Of a stretch of 64,000 nucleotides of DNA, positions 1-10,400 are shown in pieces. Made by a program: the position numbers and the translations under genes. Numbering within the stretch: the stretch's first letter is position 1; every line of letters begins with the position of its first letter. The DNA is taken from positions 37,363 to 101,362 of the forward strand of contig NW_019775694.1 of assembly GCF_001039355.2 (NCBI RefSeq). The letters run 5' to 3'. The notes beneath the pieces were generated by a model. That model searched no databases. It was not told where the DNA came from and saw nothing but the letters and a program-made list of their open reading frames with translations. The DNA comes from Lingula anatina (lineage: Eukaryota; Brachiopoda; Lingulata; Lingulida; Lingulidae).

Positions 1-315
1 ATTACATAATGCAGCAGCGTAACAAACCTGGTATTCAGTTAATTGGAAGCGACACACCTGACTACACACTTCTCCATTCACATATCTTATATGAGATCTT
101 AGTTTTTTGAAAAAAGAACGCATTTCTACCTAGGCACACCTTCGAAACTAAAATATTCCATATTAAATGTCAAGTCTGTATATAAAATATTATGTAAAAC
201 AGTTCTCTTCTAATGTTTTACATTTGCTGGGGAAATTTTCGTATCGTTCATTACTCCACTCCCCCTACCCCCCCCCCCCCCCCGCCCCGTGTTCTGCATT
301 ACTCCCCCAGGCAAA

Positions 316-405
316 ATGCTGAATTTGCCAATGGCGTGTTACTTAGTATGTAATATGGCAGAAGAGAAGAATGCCGTTAATGATGCTGCATTAAAAAGAC
401 CCGGG
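316..405 (+). CDS. Ankyrin gene exon 1 (first visible coding exon)
   Basis: Reads MLNLPMACYLVCNMAEEKN to KRPG, then GTGAGC. In-frame ATGs lie at 316, 331 and 355. A C-rich tract ending in CAG stands at 308-310, so a 5'UTR intron, or an internal exon starting at 311, is possible. Confidence 0.5.
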
Positions 406-797
406 GTGAGCATAAAATATCAGCTTCACTTGAAAATTAACGTCCTTTGCTTCATGGTGTAAATATGTTATTCAGCTAAGAGATCTTCCATTTAATATTC
501 ATTTTCAGTCAGGGCTGGCACCCCTTCACGACCTTGTTCAAGGGAGTGCCATTGACGTGGAAACCTGTATAGACATCCTGCTGGAGAGCGGCGCAGACGT
601 TAATCAAACAACGACTATAGGGGGCGACACCTGTCTGCATTTAGCGGCGAGAAATAAATCAAAAGATCGAGCGGTTGATATCTTTGTCAAACTGCTCAGC
701 TCGGGCGCAGATCCTGAAATACGAAACAAGGTATCGATTGAAAATGGCTAGGTTGTGTACTAATCCTATAATAATAATAATAGTAATAATAATAATA

Positions 798-833
<36 letters not shown>

Positions 834-3800
834 AGCAGCAGCAGCATCTCCACATCCGAATGATGGGTGTATACCACATATAGTACTAACTTTAAAACTA
901 CTTTATTGTCATCTTCATGATAAGTTAAAACAATGGAGCCGAAATTTAATGACCTTACCCCCGCAGGGACGACGCATGGGGAGGCGTGTGAGAGGCGGAG
1001 AGACTATTGAAATATTAGGCGGTTTTTCTTTCATGTACGTCCGCCATATTTAATTCCAGGATTTGTAAAGCCATGGCTCAACTCGTTGTGAATGCGATCT
1101 TAGAATATTTTGAGTCCTCTTGTGCCACCATTAGCTATTAATCTGATATTGACAATGAGTCTCTAGTGTGTAATTGTGTGTTTACCCGGTTTTAACTTCT
1201 GTTTATTCTAGAAACTACGGTCCCCCTACGACGAAGCCGTGGAAAAGGGACTTGTGGATATTTGTGCTGTGTTGGACGGGACTGTCTCCATCGGCGAAGC
1301 CATAGAGAAGACTGAACAGAAACGCCGTGATGAATTAGGGGTGAGATTTAGTATTGAGTGTTTTTTCTTTCTTTGTTTTATCTATTTGGGCTTGAAATTT
1401 GAAATGAGACTTTTTTTATTAAGCTGCATCCACACTTGTGTAGATATAGGATTAAATATAACCTTATGTCGCATCCTAGTGTAGATACATGTATTTAAAA
1501 GGAAGTTGTAGCATTCCTTATGATGTATTAATAACAATATTAATATTATTTTTCACTTGAATTAACTCAATCTATGAGTAAGCCCCAATCACCTTCCTCG
1601 TCCCCATAAACATGGAAATGCAATATCACACATGACACACGATGGAGAGTAGTCTTGATGTCAATACCCACTTCCTTTCAATACCCACTGTATTGGCTCC
1701 AATGAAGCCAAACCTTATTTGAAATAACTGAGCATAGGATGAAGGCTTCCTTCATTTTCTGTATAAAGTGCACGATGAACGAAATACCTATTGATAGTAA
1801 ATATCCTTTTTTCCTGGACATATCATATCATATCATCACATTTCCCTTATTCACCAAGGTATAGTATACTTAAAACCATTCACAGAATTGCGATCAATAA
1901 ACTCATTTTTTAGGTCTAAGCTTCCTTTTTTTAGTCACTATCGTGATGTACATGTAAATTAATGAAGACTGGTGAAATTCGCTCGTGACCGTACCGGTAA
2001 AAATTAGAAGTTGAGAGTTTATAGGTTTTGGATACGATACATGCATAAATATCTTGATGGTGAAGGGGGGGGGGGGGGCAGAAACTTTGTTGCATTAGGT
2101 CGAACGCGCATTGTAAGCCTCGTGAAGAATTTCCACACGTGTAGCTGTCATCTTGCGTGTGGTTTTCACCACAGAATTAATTCTGTATCATAAACACCCA
2201 ACAGAACATATTTCAAACGGGTTTCTGCTTATTTGCGGCCTATCAACCTGAGATTCAGAGGTCCCTAGACTACATGCATTATCAGCACGCACCAGCCCTT
2301 ACTGGAAACGGCAGAGTCATGCTGCTAGTATGGGTGCAATGTTCCAGGAACCTGTGGGAACCAGGGTTTCCCTAATGCACTGCTTCATATATACTTTCAC
2401 TATGGTGTCTCTGACTAACAGGAAACATCATCTCAAAGATCAATTTAGCGAATAACGTAAGAGACATTAAAGAGATGGAGGAAACGTCGTTGTGAACCAA
2501 AGTTTGTCTTTTTTGACGATTCATTAATTGCTTTTTCATATCACCCATGTCACACTGTATGTGGTCATAAAACGGCAATGATAAATTATTTTTGATAAGC
2601 CCATGAATACGACCATATTTAGTACATGTGAGTAGTTTGCGTATTGGGAAAGGGGGGGCGGGGTGAATTTTGATTTGTCCTTCCATCCCCGCTCCAACCC
2701 CCACCCCCCCCCCACCCCCTATCAAGCGCTAAATGACACAACTTGTAGTTGAATGAAATCCTTGTTGTAAAAAAATGAACAATCCGTTAATTAATACTGC
2801 ATTTCAGGAACGCTTGGTAAGAGCCGTGATTTCTGGCACGGAGGAAGAAATACGAAGAGCTGTGGCACATGGAGGAACTTATTTGAATTACATCAACAAG
2901 GTATATGTTGTTGTTGATTTAACTGTCAATTGAGCGGTGGAATGGAGGATTTGAACATGGTCGTATCAATAAAATTCATAATCGTATCTATGAGGTCAGA
3001 GGTGATGGGTGGGGAAAAACAAAATAGCGGACTTAAATCCTATCCAACAAGCAACAAGTTTTCCAGGGATTGGGTGGGTGGGGGGTGGGGAGGGGGGTAG
3101 ACTAACTATATATTTCACCTGAATATTAAAATTTCGCATCTGTAAAATATATCGATCTATTTAATACAGCACGGCGCCGGTGCAATACATTACGTCATTA
3201 CCCATTGTAAATTGGACCAAATGAAGATGCTGGAGTTGTTGGTGGAGACAGGGGCAGAGGTCAACCTCCTGGATTATGTGAGTGAAATGGCCATCCATGG
3301 ATCGTGTACATACGAGATGATTCCGAATATTAATCGGACTGGCATCACAAACAATTCACTGGATACCATTTCCCAATAATATGTGGTTTTTAAGGCGTGA
3401 TTAAAAAAAATCAGGATCCGTTGTTCACCCATTGGGCCTGAGCAAAGAAAATAGACACATAGAGTAAAAGGTGAAAATCGTTTTCAACCCCTAAATTTCT
3501 TATTTTCTATCGTTATGATTGAAATTTAGCAATCTTCACCTCTTCGCGCTGGCAGTCCTGTTCCTTTACAAACCACACACCCTTTATTATAATACTATAT
3601 TATGAAAAAAAAATCAAAAGATTTTGGTGATCAACGAAAAATGGTTGAAATTTCTACAAAAAAGAAAAAATTTTTACAAAGGTCATTGTGTTCCTTTTGT
3701 GTCTCAACTTGCAGGAGTGTGACTCGGCATTAAATCTCTGTATCAAGATGGCACACCTTAGGGAGGGTGGCGCCATGAAGGAGCTGGTAGCTTATCTCCT

Positions 3801-6483
3801 CTCAGTGGGAGCCGACAAGACGGTCCAGGACCTGGTAAATGTGAAATATGATATATCATTCTTTATTTATAAAAGAAAGACGTTGTATAGTCCCAGGAAA
3901 CAAGCTTATTTCCCGTCTCAGTTCAGGGTTGAAAAAATTAGACAACAAAATAAACCGCAATTCATACTCTTATTCATATTTCAAATACTGATTTTTAAAT
4001 TAACGTGTCAACATTGCACATCTTCACATTTGTTTTTATTAGCTTTTTTTTTTAGAGTTTACAATGATTGGGTATTCATTTTATACAGGTCTCAAGTGGA
4101 ATGTATTTCTTTGTAGTTGGCTAAGACCCCATTCCCACAGATTTAAGATCGATCTATCCCTGTGGGGAGTCTCAGTAGATTACTGTCAGCTTAGCCGGCT
4201 TAAGCGTCTGTCCAGTCTACTAAAAGCTGTAAGGGAGTTATTAATTTCCGTGCACGCTCTGCTGACATCAATTTAGCGTGAACCCCCAGGAACCCCCAGG
4301 GAGTAAGGTCGATCTAGATGGATATATCTAAGACCCCATTCCCAGAGATTAGATCGGTCCAACTAGATCGACCTAACTCCCTGGGGGTTCACGCTAAATA
4401 GCTGTCAGCCGAGCGGGAACAAAAGTTAATTACCCCCTTACAGCTTGTAGTAGGCGGGACGGACATTTAAGCCGGATTATCTCACAGTAATCTAGTGAGA
4501 CTCCCGACGGGGCTAGATTGATCTAAATGTCTGGGAATACGCCCTAAACCTATGGGAATGCACTCTAAATCTCAGGTGGGTTTTGATCTGTTATGATAAA
4601 TTACAAAAGAACCTATAATGTAAAGTTTGCTCGCATTTCAGGACGGCAAAGACGCCATGATGTTGGCTGAAGAAAGGCAATACGATGACATTATCGAATT
4701 ACTACGGATGGATGCGGTAGAAAGATTGGTGAATATGAGAATTTTCTATTTCTGACTTTCCCATTGGCAGGTAACAAAGATAAATGTTCCTTCTGTCACT
4801 TTAACGATGCCTTTCAATTAACAAAAGATAATAGGAAAATCAAATGTGATACAAACGATGTTGTAACGTAATTTTGTGACGTTTTGTGTTGTATGGTGTG
4901 GCATTCGTCATAAACCAGACCACCCTATAAAGTAAGATGTCTCGTGAAACTGTTCCCTTCTGTCAATAAAAAAAANCGTTTGTCCAGAAGCTATGTTAAA
5001 CGCGTATATTGATGAATGCCACATAGCAGAAAACATCATCGTATTCAATTATCCTATACTCTGAGGTACTGTTTATATTTAATTAACCATCTTACAGAAA
5101 CTGAGGTACTTTATCCACCACCGAAGGGAATATTTATAAGAAAATTGTTTTCGGTGTAAATTGAGTGTATCCGTCCGATGCCTATTAATTCTTCACCGAG
5201 GAAAAAAGGCAATATCTTTCAAGTAGATCCCTCTGGAAAAAGTTCATGGCCAAAGCTTTTATTGGTCTCAAGCGGAATGCATTTCTTTATAGTTGGTTAG
5301 GTCTCAAAGATTAATATGTTTTATCAATAAGGGACTTAAATTAAAGGAAGATAAAGTAAGTGCCTTTTAAATTGATTTTATATTCACTGTTATTTATTAA
5401 GTCTCAAAAGACTTAAGATGTTAATGTTTTGTACTGAATTGCTTCTTGCATGTGGCGTTCAAGCAAACATAATCTGTCTTATTTATTTATTTATTTATTT
5501 ATTGTACATTAAGCATATAAGACAGGACTCTTAAAATCAATCAACTATATGGACTGTTTCAAGGTCATGATGGAAAAAGCTGCACATCTGTTCATTCTTC
5601 AGAGAATAAACCACACCAATAAAAAGACAATGCACAACATTAGATAGGACGAAAAAAAGAACAGTCATTTCTCTATCTTTTCTCCACAAAATATCATATT
5701 TGTAAGTGTTGCATTTTTATCTTTTATTAGTTTTTTTAAAGAACTGTATGACTCACATTATATACATCTTTAGTATTAATTTATGGTGTGTATCGTTTTC
5801 TAGGAGCCGGTTACAGAGGTTGACGAACCGACTGAAAGTACTGCTGAAGAAGCCGAGAGTGTAAGTCCATTTAGATGGTGATGTAGAAGTGTTAAAAAAT
5901 TTACAGGTTTATCTATAGGTCAAATTGAGTATTATTATGTGCATGAGAAATTCCTTTCTCCCACTTTTTGTATTGGAGAAATTTGAACAACTGAGATGGA
6001 ACCGCCGTCGCAATGTATTTGACAATCCCCAGTGAAACGGAATTGGAATTGCATTCAACATCGATGTATGTTATTGATTTAAGATAGCATCATCATTAAC
6101 ATTAGAAACAATAAAAATATACCATTTCTCTTGGGCTTGTTACGATTACAGTTATACATGTACATGTATGTCTGCCATGGTGAAAGTGTCTCAGAAACCT
6201 TTGCCTGTGTTTGGAACATTGAGAATAAAGCTATTTGGAAGAGGTTTGAATATGAAGCAGTGTCAGAACTGAACATTTTAGAAATCCAGCACTCCAATGA
6301 AAATCCCTCCAAAGTATTTTGTTTTCATTTTGTAGTACGGCCTTGATCAGATCCTCGAAGCCATTATCTCACCCGAGTTTGCAGACGACAGACCTGGGCG
6401 GATAGAATGGCTGGTGAACAATGGTGCCCCCGTTAATAGCAAGACAGAGAAGGCATGTCTTTTTGTCTGTGTGTATGTCTGTC

Positions 6484-6516
<33 letters not shown>

Positions 6517-6571
6517 TAGTATGCATTACAATACAAATGTTTACGTTACGAGAGAAAGGTATCGCACTATT

Positions 6572-6622
<51 letters not shown>

Positions 6623-7316
6623 GGGCTAAGAAAAAAACTTTAAGAATATCAGTGAATGTATCGTCCCAAAAGGAGCACTTTTGCTACCTTGCTGGCACCT
6701 TTTAATCCTTGCTGGCACCTTACGTTGTTAGATAGTATTTGATATAGTTGTAACTCGAAATATATTATTTCAGGAGGGGGACACAGCCTTGCATCTAGCA
6801 GCCTTCAACGACCTACCAGATGTTGTTGAAAAGCTATTGGAACTGGGAGCTGATTCCAGTTTGAAGAATTTGGTACGATCGCTTCCTTTTCTTTCTTTTT
6901 TTCAACTTTTCGCAGTATTTGACTCCTCGACAGTCTTTAAATTTCAAATATTTTGAATTGATTTGAGGTTGTCCACAGCCGTCACGCATTATATCCGGCT
7001 GATTGAAATGTTGACTTTGTCCTGTTATTTGGGAACGCGTAATGTCAATACAAACATCCATCTCCTTTGAGAGTAATGATAGTAATAAACAGACCACTGT
7101 TAGGAGTGTGTTATTTTAGCATTAGAAACCAATAAATGTCGATCAGTAAAGATAAATCTGTTTTCCTTTTAGGACGGCAAAATGCCATACGACATCGCTA
7201 TTGAATTTGAGTACCTGAAGGTGGCAGATATTCTGGAGAAGAACATGAGGAGTAAAAACATTCAGGCCAAATGGAGAAATGCGGCGAAAAAGGCCACTTC
7301 GTGCGGAATTCTATAA
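316..7316 (+). CDS. Ankyrin-repeat protein, 11 coding exons (gene-level entry)
   Basis: Joined exons 316-405, 509-730, 1212-1340, 2808-2900, 3170-3277, 3715-3834, 4642-4728, 5804-5860, 6336-6452, 6774-6872 and 7173-7316 give about 421 codons ending in TAA. Ankyrin repeats occupy nearly the whole product. The clearest are at residues 31-104 (LLESGADVN, CLHLAA, LLSSGADPEIRN), 179-254 (LLVETGAEVN, LLSVGADKTV) and 342-374 (GDTALHLAA, KLLELGADSSLKN). An acidic linker rich in E, T and D lies at about 284-302, and the C-terminus is basic (KNIQAKWRNAAKKA). There is no signal peptide, kinase, SOCS-box or membrane segment, so a cytosolic protein-binding scaffold is the likely role. All introns are phase 0. 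The ATG at 316 follows an acceptor-like CAG, so exon 1 could be internal and the true start could lie left of the window. The paralogue and partner are not recognised. Confidence 0.8.
509..730 (+). CDS. Ankyrin gene exon 2, two ankyrin repeats
   Basis: TTTTCAG acceptor and AAG|GTATCG donor, phase 0 on both sides, 74 codons. It holds APLHDLVQ, LLESGADVNQ, DTCLHLAARN and LLSSGADPEIRNK, which is two consecutive ankyrin repeats. Confidence 0.85.
768..832. repeat. Inverted AT-rich trinucleotide microsatellite
   Basis: An (ATA)n run switches to (TTA)n near 800, so the two halves can pair with each other. Lies in intron 2 of the ankyrin gene. Confidence 0.9.
1212..1340 (+). CDS. Ankyrin gene exon 3
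   Basis: TTCTAG acceptor and GGG|GTGAGA donor, phase 0, 43 codons. Starts KLRSPYDEAVEKGLVDI (the PYDEAVEKG phrase fits an ankyrin helix pair) and ends in a charged stretch, EKTEQKRRDELG. Confidence 0.75.
2808..2900 (+). CDS. Ankyrin gene exon 4
   Basis: TTTCAG acceptor and AAG|GTATAT donor, phase 0, 31 codons (ERLVRAVISGTEEEIRRAVA, then HGGTYLNYINK). One degenerate ankyrin repeat. Confidence 0.75.
3170..3277 (+). CDS. Ankyrin gene exon 5
   Basis: ATACAG acceptor and TAT|GTGAGT donor, phase 0, 36 codons. HGAGAIHYVITH and MLELLVETGAEVNLLDY form a clear ankyrin repeat. Confidence 0.8.
3715..3834 (+). CDS. Ankyrin gene exon 6
   Basis: TTGCAG acceptor and CTG|GTAAAT donor, phase 0, 40 codons. 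Starts ECDSALNLCIKMAHL and ends LVAYLLSVGADKTVQDL, an ankyrin repeat with a slightly long helix 1. Confidence 0.8.
4126..4320 (+). mobile_element. MITE family A, copy 1
   Basis: Begins ACCCCATTCCCACAGATT and carries the family core AGATCGATC, CTGTGGGGAGTCT, GCCGGCTTAAGCGTCTGTCC and TTTAGCGTGAACCCCCAGG. No coding capacity. Immediately followed by copy 2 in opposite orientation. Lies in intron 6 of the ankyrin gene. Confidence 0.75.
4331..4545 (-). mobile_element. MITE family A, copy 2 (inverted)
   Basis: Reverse-complement arrangement of the same core (CCCTGGGGGTTCACGCTAAA, then TAATCTAGTGAGACTCCC), bounded by ACCCCATTCCCAGAG and CTGGGAATAC. With copy 1 it makes a fold-back pair of about 420 bp. 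Confidence 0.75.
4642..4728 (+). CDS. Ankyrin gene exon 7
   Basis: TTTCAG acceptor and TTG|GTGAAT donor, phase 0, 29 codons. Begins DGKDAMMLAEERQYDDIIEL. The DGK opening recurs at the start of exon 11, so both exons begin at the same point of the repeat. A single N (4976) lies in the following intron. Confidence 0.75.
5804..5860 (+). CDS. Ankyrin gene exon 8, acidic linker micro-exon
   Basis: TTCTAG acceptor and AGT|GTAAGT donor, phase 0, only 19 codons (EPVTEVDEPTESTAEEAES). It is low-complexity and acidic with no ankyrin signature. The exon is symmetric and could be skipped without a frame change. Confidence 0.65.
6336..6452 (+). CDS. Ankyrin gene exon 9 (GC donor)
   Basis: TTGTAG acceptor, 39 codons, with WLVNNGAPVNSKTEK as the end of an ankyrin repeat. 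The only in-frame junction to exon 10 needs the donor AAG|GCATGT, a GC-AG intron. The nearby GT at 6457 would shift the frame of exon 10. Confidence 0.75.
6484..6620. repeat. GT and GA dinucleotide microsatellites
   Basis: (GT)n at about 6484-6516 and (GA)n at about 6576-6619, both inside the GC-AG intron of the ankyrin gene. Confidence 0.9.
6774..6872 (+). CDS. Ankyrin gene exon 10
   Basis: TTTCAG acceptor and TTG|GTACGA donor, phase 0, 33 codons. EGDTALHLAAFNDLPDVVEK and LLELGADSSLKN are the best consensus ankyrin repeat in the gene. Confidence 0.88.
7173..7316 (+). CDS. Ankyrin gene terminal exon 11
   Basis: CTTTTAG acceptor, then 47 codons (DGKMPYDIAIEFEYLKVADI, then a basic tail ending CGIL) and TAA at 7314-7316. 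The hexamer AATAAA at 7315-7320 overlaps the stop codon. Confidence 0.85.
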   Translation, partial: DGKMPYDIAIEFEYLKVADILEKNMRSKNIQAKWRNAAKKATSCGIL

Positions 7317-7320
7317 TAAA
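7315..7320 (+). terminator. AATAAA hexamer overlapping the ankyrin stop codon
   Basis: The last two bases of the TAA stop begin AATAAA. If used, the 3'UTR would be only about 15-30 nt. A second AATAAA near 8033 allows a 3'UTR of about 730 nt instead. Confidence 0.35.
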
Positions 7321-7399
7321 AGTATAATATTTGGTGTGTAATATATGTCCACCAGGTTACGAAATTAAGGCGGTTACAGGTATTAACTAAAGACAGGCG

Positions 7400-8170
7400 T
7401 TTTATTTCACAAAATGAGAAAATGTTTCACAAAGTTTTTGGTCGTAGTTAAACTTGCTGATGTCAGACAGCCGACTACTAGACATAAACTGCTGGATGAG
7501 AAAACAGAAAAAACTTAAACCACGATAAATGAAGTATACGTACCTAAATGAGCAATAGTCATCAGTGAGAGAAATAAAGTCATTCAGAGACAAAAATAAG
7601 TGGGCGAGCAGCCTTCTTGATGCTTTGTGAAACGCAACCTGGTCGTCTGAGAGCAGTATTTAGCAGTCTGAACGTAGAACGATTTTTGATTGAACTCACT
7701 TTGTGAAGCTGTCCTTGGGTCCACCAAGGCTATCGAATGAACATTAGAAGGCCAAAATTGCTGAGGTAAATAGGAATCCCTTTGAAATCTGGGCGTCTAA
7801 TCAGGCAATTGAGACCGATTTTTGACTTGAAATATTCTAAGTGTGAACAGAACAAGCTTTAGTTTATCACACGGAAGTCAGAGATTTTGGATTGTTGCCA
7901 AGAATTATTATTATTATCATTACAAAAACGTGTGCATAATATGCCAAACAACTGTGATACCCATTTTTAAAACGATTGAAAATAGTTATATGTTTAACCA
8001 CTTTTTATACAAATTATACCAAATTGTATTGGAATAAATGATCCCACTGCATTTGACTAATTTGTCTTTTATTTTCAAAAATGGCGAATTTAGGTAAATG
8101 ATGCTGCTGATATTTGGTTCATGTGACAGTGATAGTTAATTTCATAATAGCTGTGAACGTTTCAGGCAGC
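7400..8170. other. Downstream flank of the ankyrin gene
   Basis: AT-rich with no ORF I can support. It may be 3'UTR up to an AATAAA near 8033. Nothing else is recognised. Confidence 0.4.
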
Positions 8171-8173
8171 AAT

Positions 8174-8476
8174 GGTGTGTCAATTCTTTGTTGTAATATT
8201 TAAATTGTATTGTTATGTACAATACAATTTAAATAAATATGCTATCATTGGTAAATCTGGTAACTCCTTAATTCATATGCTTCTTTGATTATTCTTTCTA
8301 GATCCCCTATTTTTTCATTTGAAAACAGCAGACAAAACAAAACATTGTTATGCAAATCCTCAGGTTGAGAATAAAATGTACATGAACCAGCCGCCTTTCT
8401 AGCTGACTTTTCTATAATTCTTTCTTTTGAACCACTATCCTGTGATTCAAACATTACAACAAAGAATTGACACACC
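8174..8476. repeat. 24-bp perfect inverted repeat with an inner 15-bp hairpin
   Basis: 8174-8197 (GGTGTGTCAATTCTTTGTTG then TAAT) is the exact complement of 8453-8476. Just inside the left arm, 8198-8212 and 8220-8234 form a perfect 15-bp hairpin. The enclosed DNA carries a 100-codon minus-strand ORF (8245-8547) that extends past the right arm and that I cannot assign. Confidence 0.7.
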
Positions 8477-8561
8477 TTTGAACGACTTGAATCAGGGAAT
8501 TTGTTCCACTTCAGGAAGTAGTGAAGGATATCCGAGTTAGCCAGCACCGAGGCTATAACTA

Positions 8562-8701
8562 CCCTCTACCAGGGCCACAGATTAATTATGGGAACTTTTC
8601 TCTAACGCGCCACATTGGATATATGTACCATGAATTAGCCAGAGACACCTCTGTTAATATTTAGTGAAAAATCAATCTGTGGTCACGAGCCTGGTAGAGG
8701 G
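8562..8701. mobile_element. MITE family B, copy 1
   Basis: Terminal inverted repeats CCCTCTACCAGG and CCTGGTAGAGGG about 140 bp apart, with inner AATCTGTGG/CCACAGATT pairing and an internal CAGAGACA. Flanked by direct GGCTATAA repeats, which suggests a hAT-type target duplication. Confidence 0.75.
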
Positions 8702-8966
8702 CAGGCTATAAAGCCATGTGTGGCGCCACACAAGACTAGAAATATGCGAGATAATGCGATCGAGATGTGGGAAATTACCCTATGATTGAAGTAATTACGG
8801 CGCAATACTATATGACATCGTTATGATTCGTATTCATTGATATTTTTGACCTACAAATACGTTTGACTATAACCTCTATGTGCGTATTTGATTGTGTGTA
8901 CAGCTCGACGGAATACTAGCATTCACGTAGTAAACCTCTGTAGTGAAGAAATTATCCCTAGTATAT

Positions 8967-10400
8967 TCTGTCTTAAAACATACCATAACATCCTATTACT
9001 AACCAAAAGAGGAATTGGGTGGACTGTTATTTTTAAAAACAAATCAGCCAATGTCTTTCCGCTGGCACGAACATGTCCGTGTTATTTTGTAGATTATCTC
9101 GTACCATAGGATCTAACAATCTCTGACAAGAACCTGATGCATAGAAAAAAGTGGCAAAGTGTCTCACTGATTCTAAGAAATGCAGTCACACGTAACGTCT
9201 CGTGTGACAACACTTGTTACACTTTTGATATACATATATGTGGCTTTTTAAAAGTAAGATGTACAGATTTGTTAATCTGATTTAAAATGATTATAGGTCG
9301 TTAATTTGTCAACGGGTTTGGATATGGCATAAGTGAGTGATCGCATAAATCATATCTATGGGCCACATAACGATGGCCAAATCAAACGATGTCTTTCCAT
9401 TGGCACAAACATTCCCGTGTAGTTTTGTAGATTACCTCATCAAAGGATCTAACGATCTCCAACAAGAACCTGGTGCAAAAAAAAGTGGCAAGGTGTCCCA
9501 TTTTATATACTTTTTATATACGTGTATGTGACATCAGTTTGTTTTCATCAAGAGCCTAAATCGCTGAATCTTATGACTAAAAATATTTATAGATCGTAAG
9601 TTGTTAATGGATTTGAATATAGTGTAAAGTGATAATTAGATAAAATAAAACAATGGGCAACGCTTGATTTCTAAATCTAAATGACAATCTGTTTCAACAT
9701 GTTTCAATTTTTTGGTAAGGCAAGACCAACTTGCGCGCGCGCGCGAGTGTGTGTTTGTGTGCGTGACAAGAGGAAATAGTGGAATTGGTGGAGTACACTT
9801 TTATAGTGACAACATCACTAGATTCTAAGAATGATGTGATTATTTTCTTCAGTCAACAGCTGATATTGAGATAGTTTTTACCTCCAATATTTCCCTGAAG
9901 AAAATGTCCTGATAGACATCGAAATATTGGAGGTAAAAACTCAATCTCAATATTAGCTGTTGACTGAAGAAAAAATCATATCATTCTTTTAACTTAACAC
10001 AGCTGATGAAATTCTTCTCTGACTTATATAACTAGATTCTGTCTTTAAACATTTTTGAACATCCTGTTGTTAACCAGGGAGAGAACTGGTGAAGTGTCAT
10101 TCTTAAATTAAAATCGTTGGTACGAACATTCCTTCCTGTGTTTTATAACAATATATCTCATTAAATTATTTAGCGATCTCTTACAAGGATATGGTAAGAA
10201 GAAAAAAAGGAAAAGTATTTCTGAGAATTGTAGTTTAAGTCTCATGTAGAATAACGTGTTACTTCACTTTTCACCAACTCCTACATGCACATTGCAACAT
10301 TTTGTTTTCATAAAGATGCATGATAGGTTTCGTAAACTTGTGACTCAAAAACATGTTTATAGATCGCAATTTGTCGACGGGATATACATAAACTAGTAGC
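8967..10400. repeat. Three degenerate tandem copies of a unit of about 350 bp
   Basis: Copies at about 8967-9335, 9366-9635 and 10036-10400 share, in the same order, ACATCCTRTTRTTAACCA, a GGCACRAACATT-type block, AGATTAYCTC, GATCTCYRACAAGAACCTG and TTTATAGATCG. Copy B is shortened at its left end. The hairpin at 9830-9985 sits between B and C. Confidence 0.6.
9830..9985. repeat. Large near-palindrome (hairpin)
   Basis: An arm of about 63 bp at 9830-9892 (TTCTTCAGTCAACAGCTGAT, then TTTTTACCTCCAATATTT) is mirrored at 9920-9985 with few mismatches across a loop of about 27 bp. Confidence 0.85.

Noticed and set aside
659-877. ORFs of poly-Ile, poly-Asn, poly-Leu or poly-Tyr type (659-877, 57352-57743, 58984-59435)
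   Set aside because: Translations of AAT/TTA microsatellites on one strand or the other, with no conserved sequence outside the repeat.
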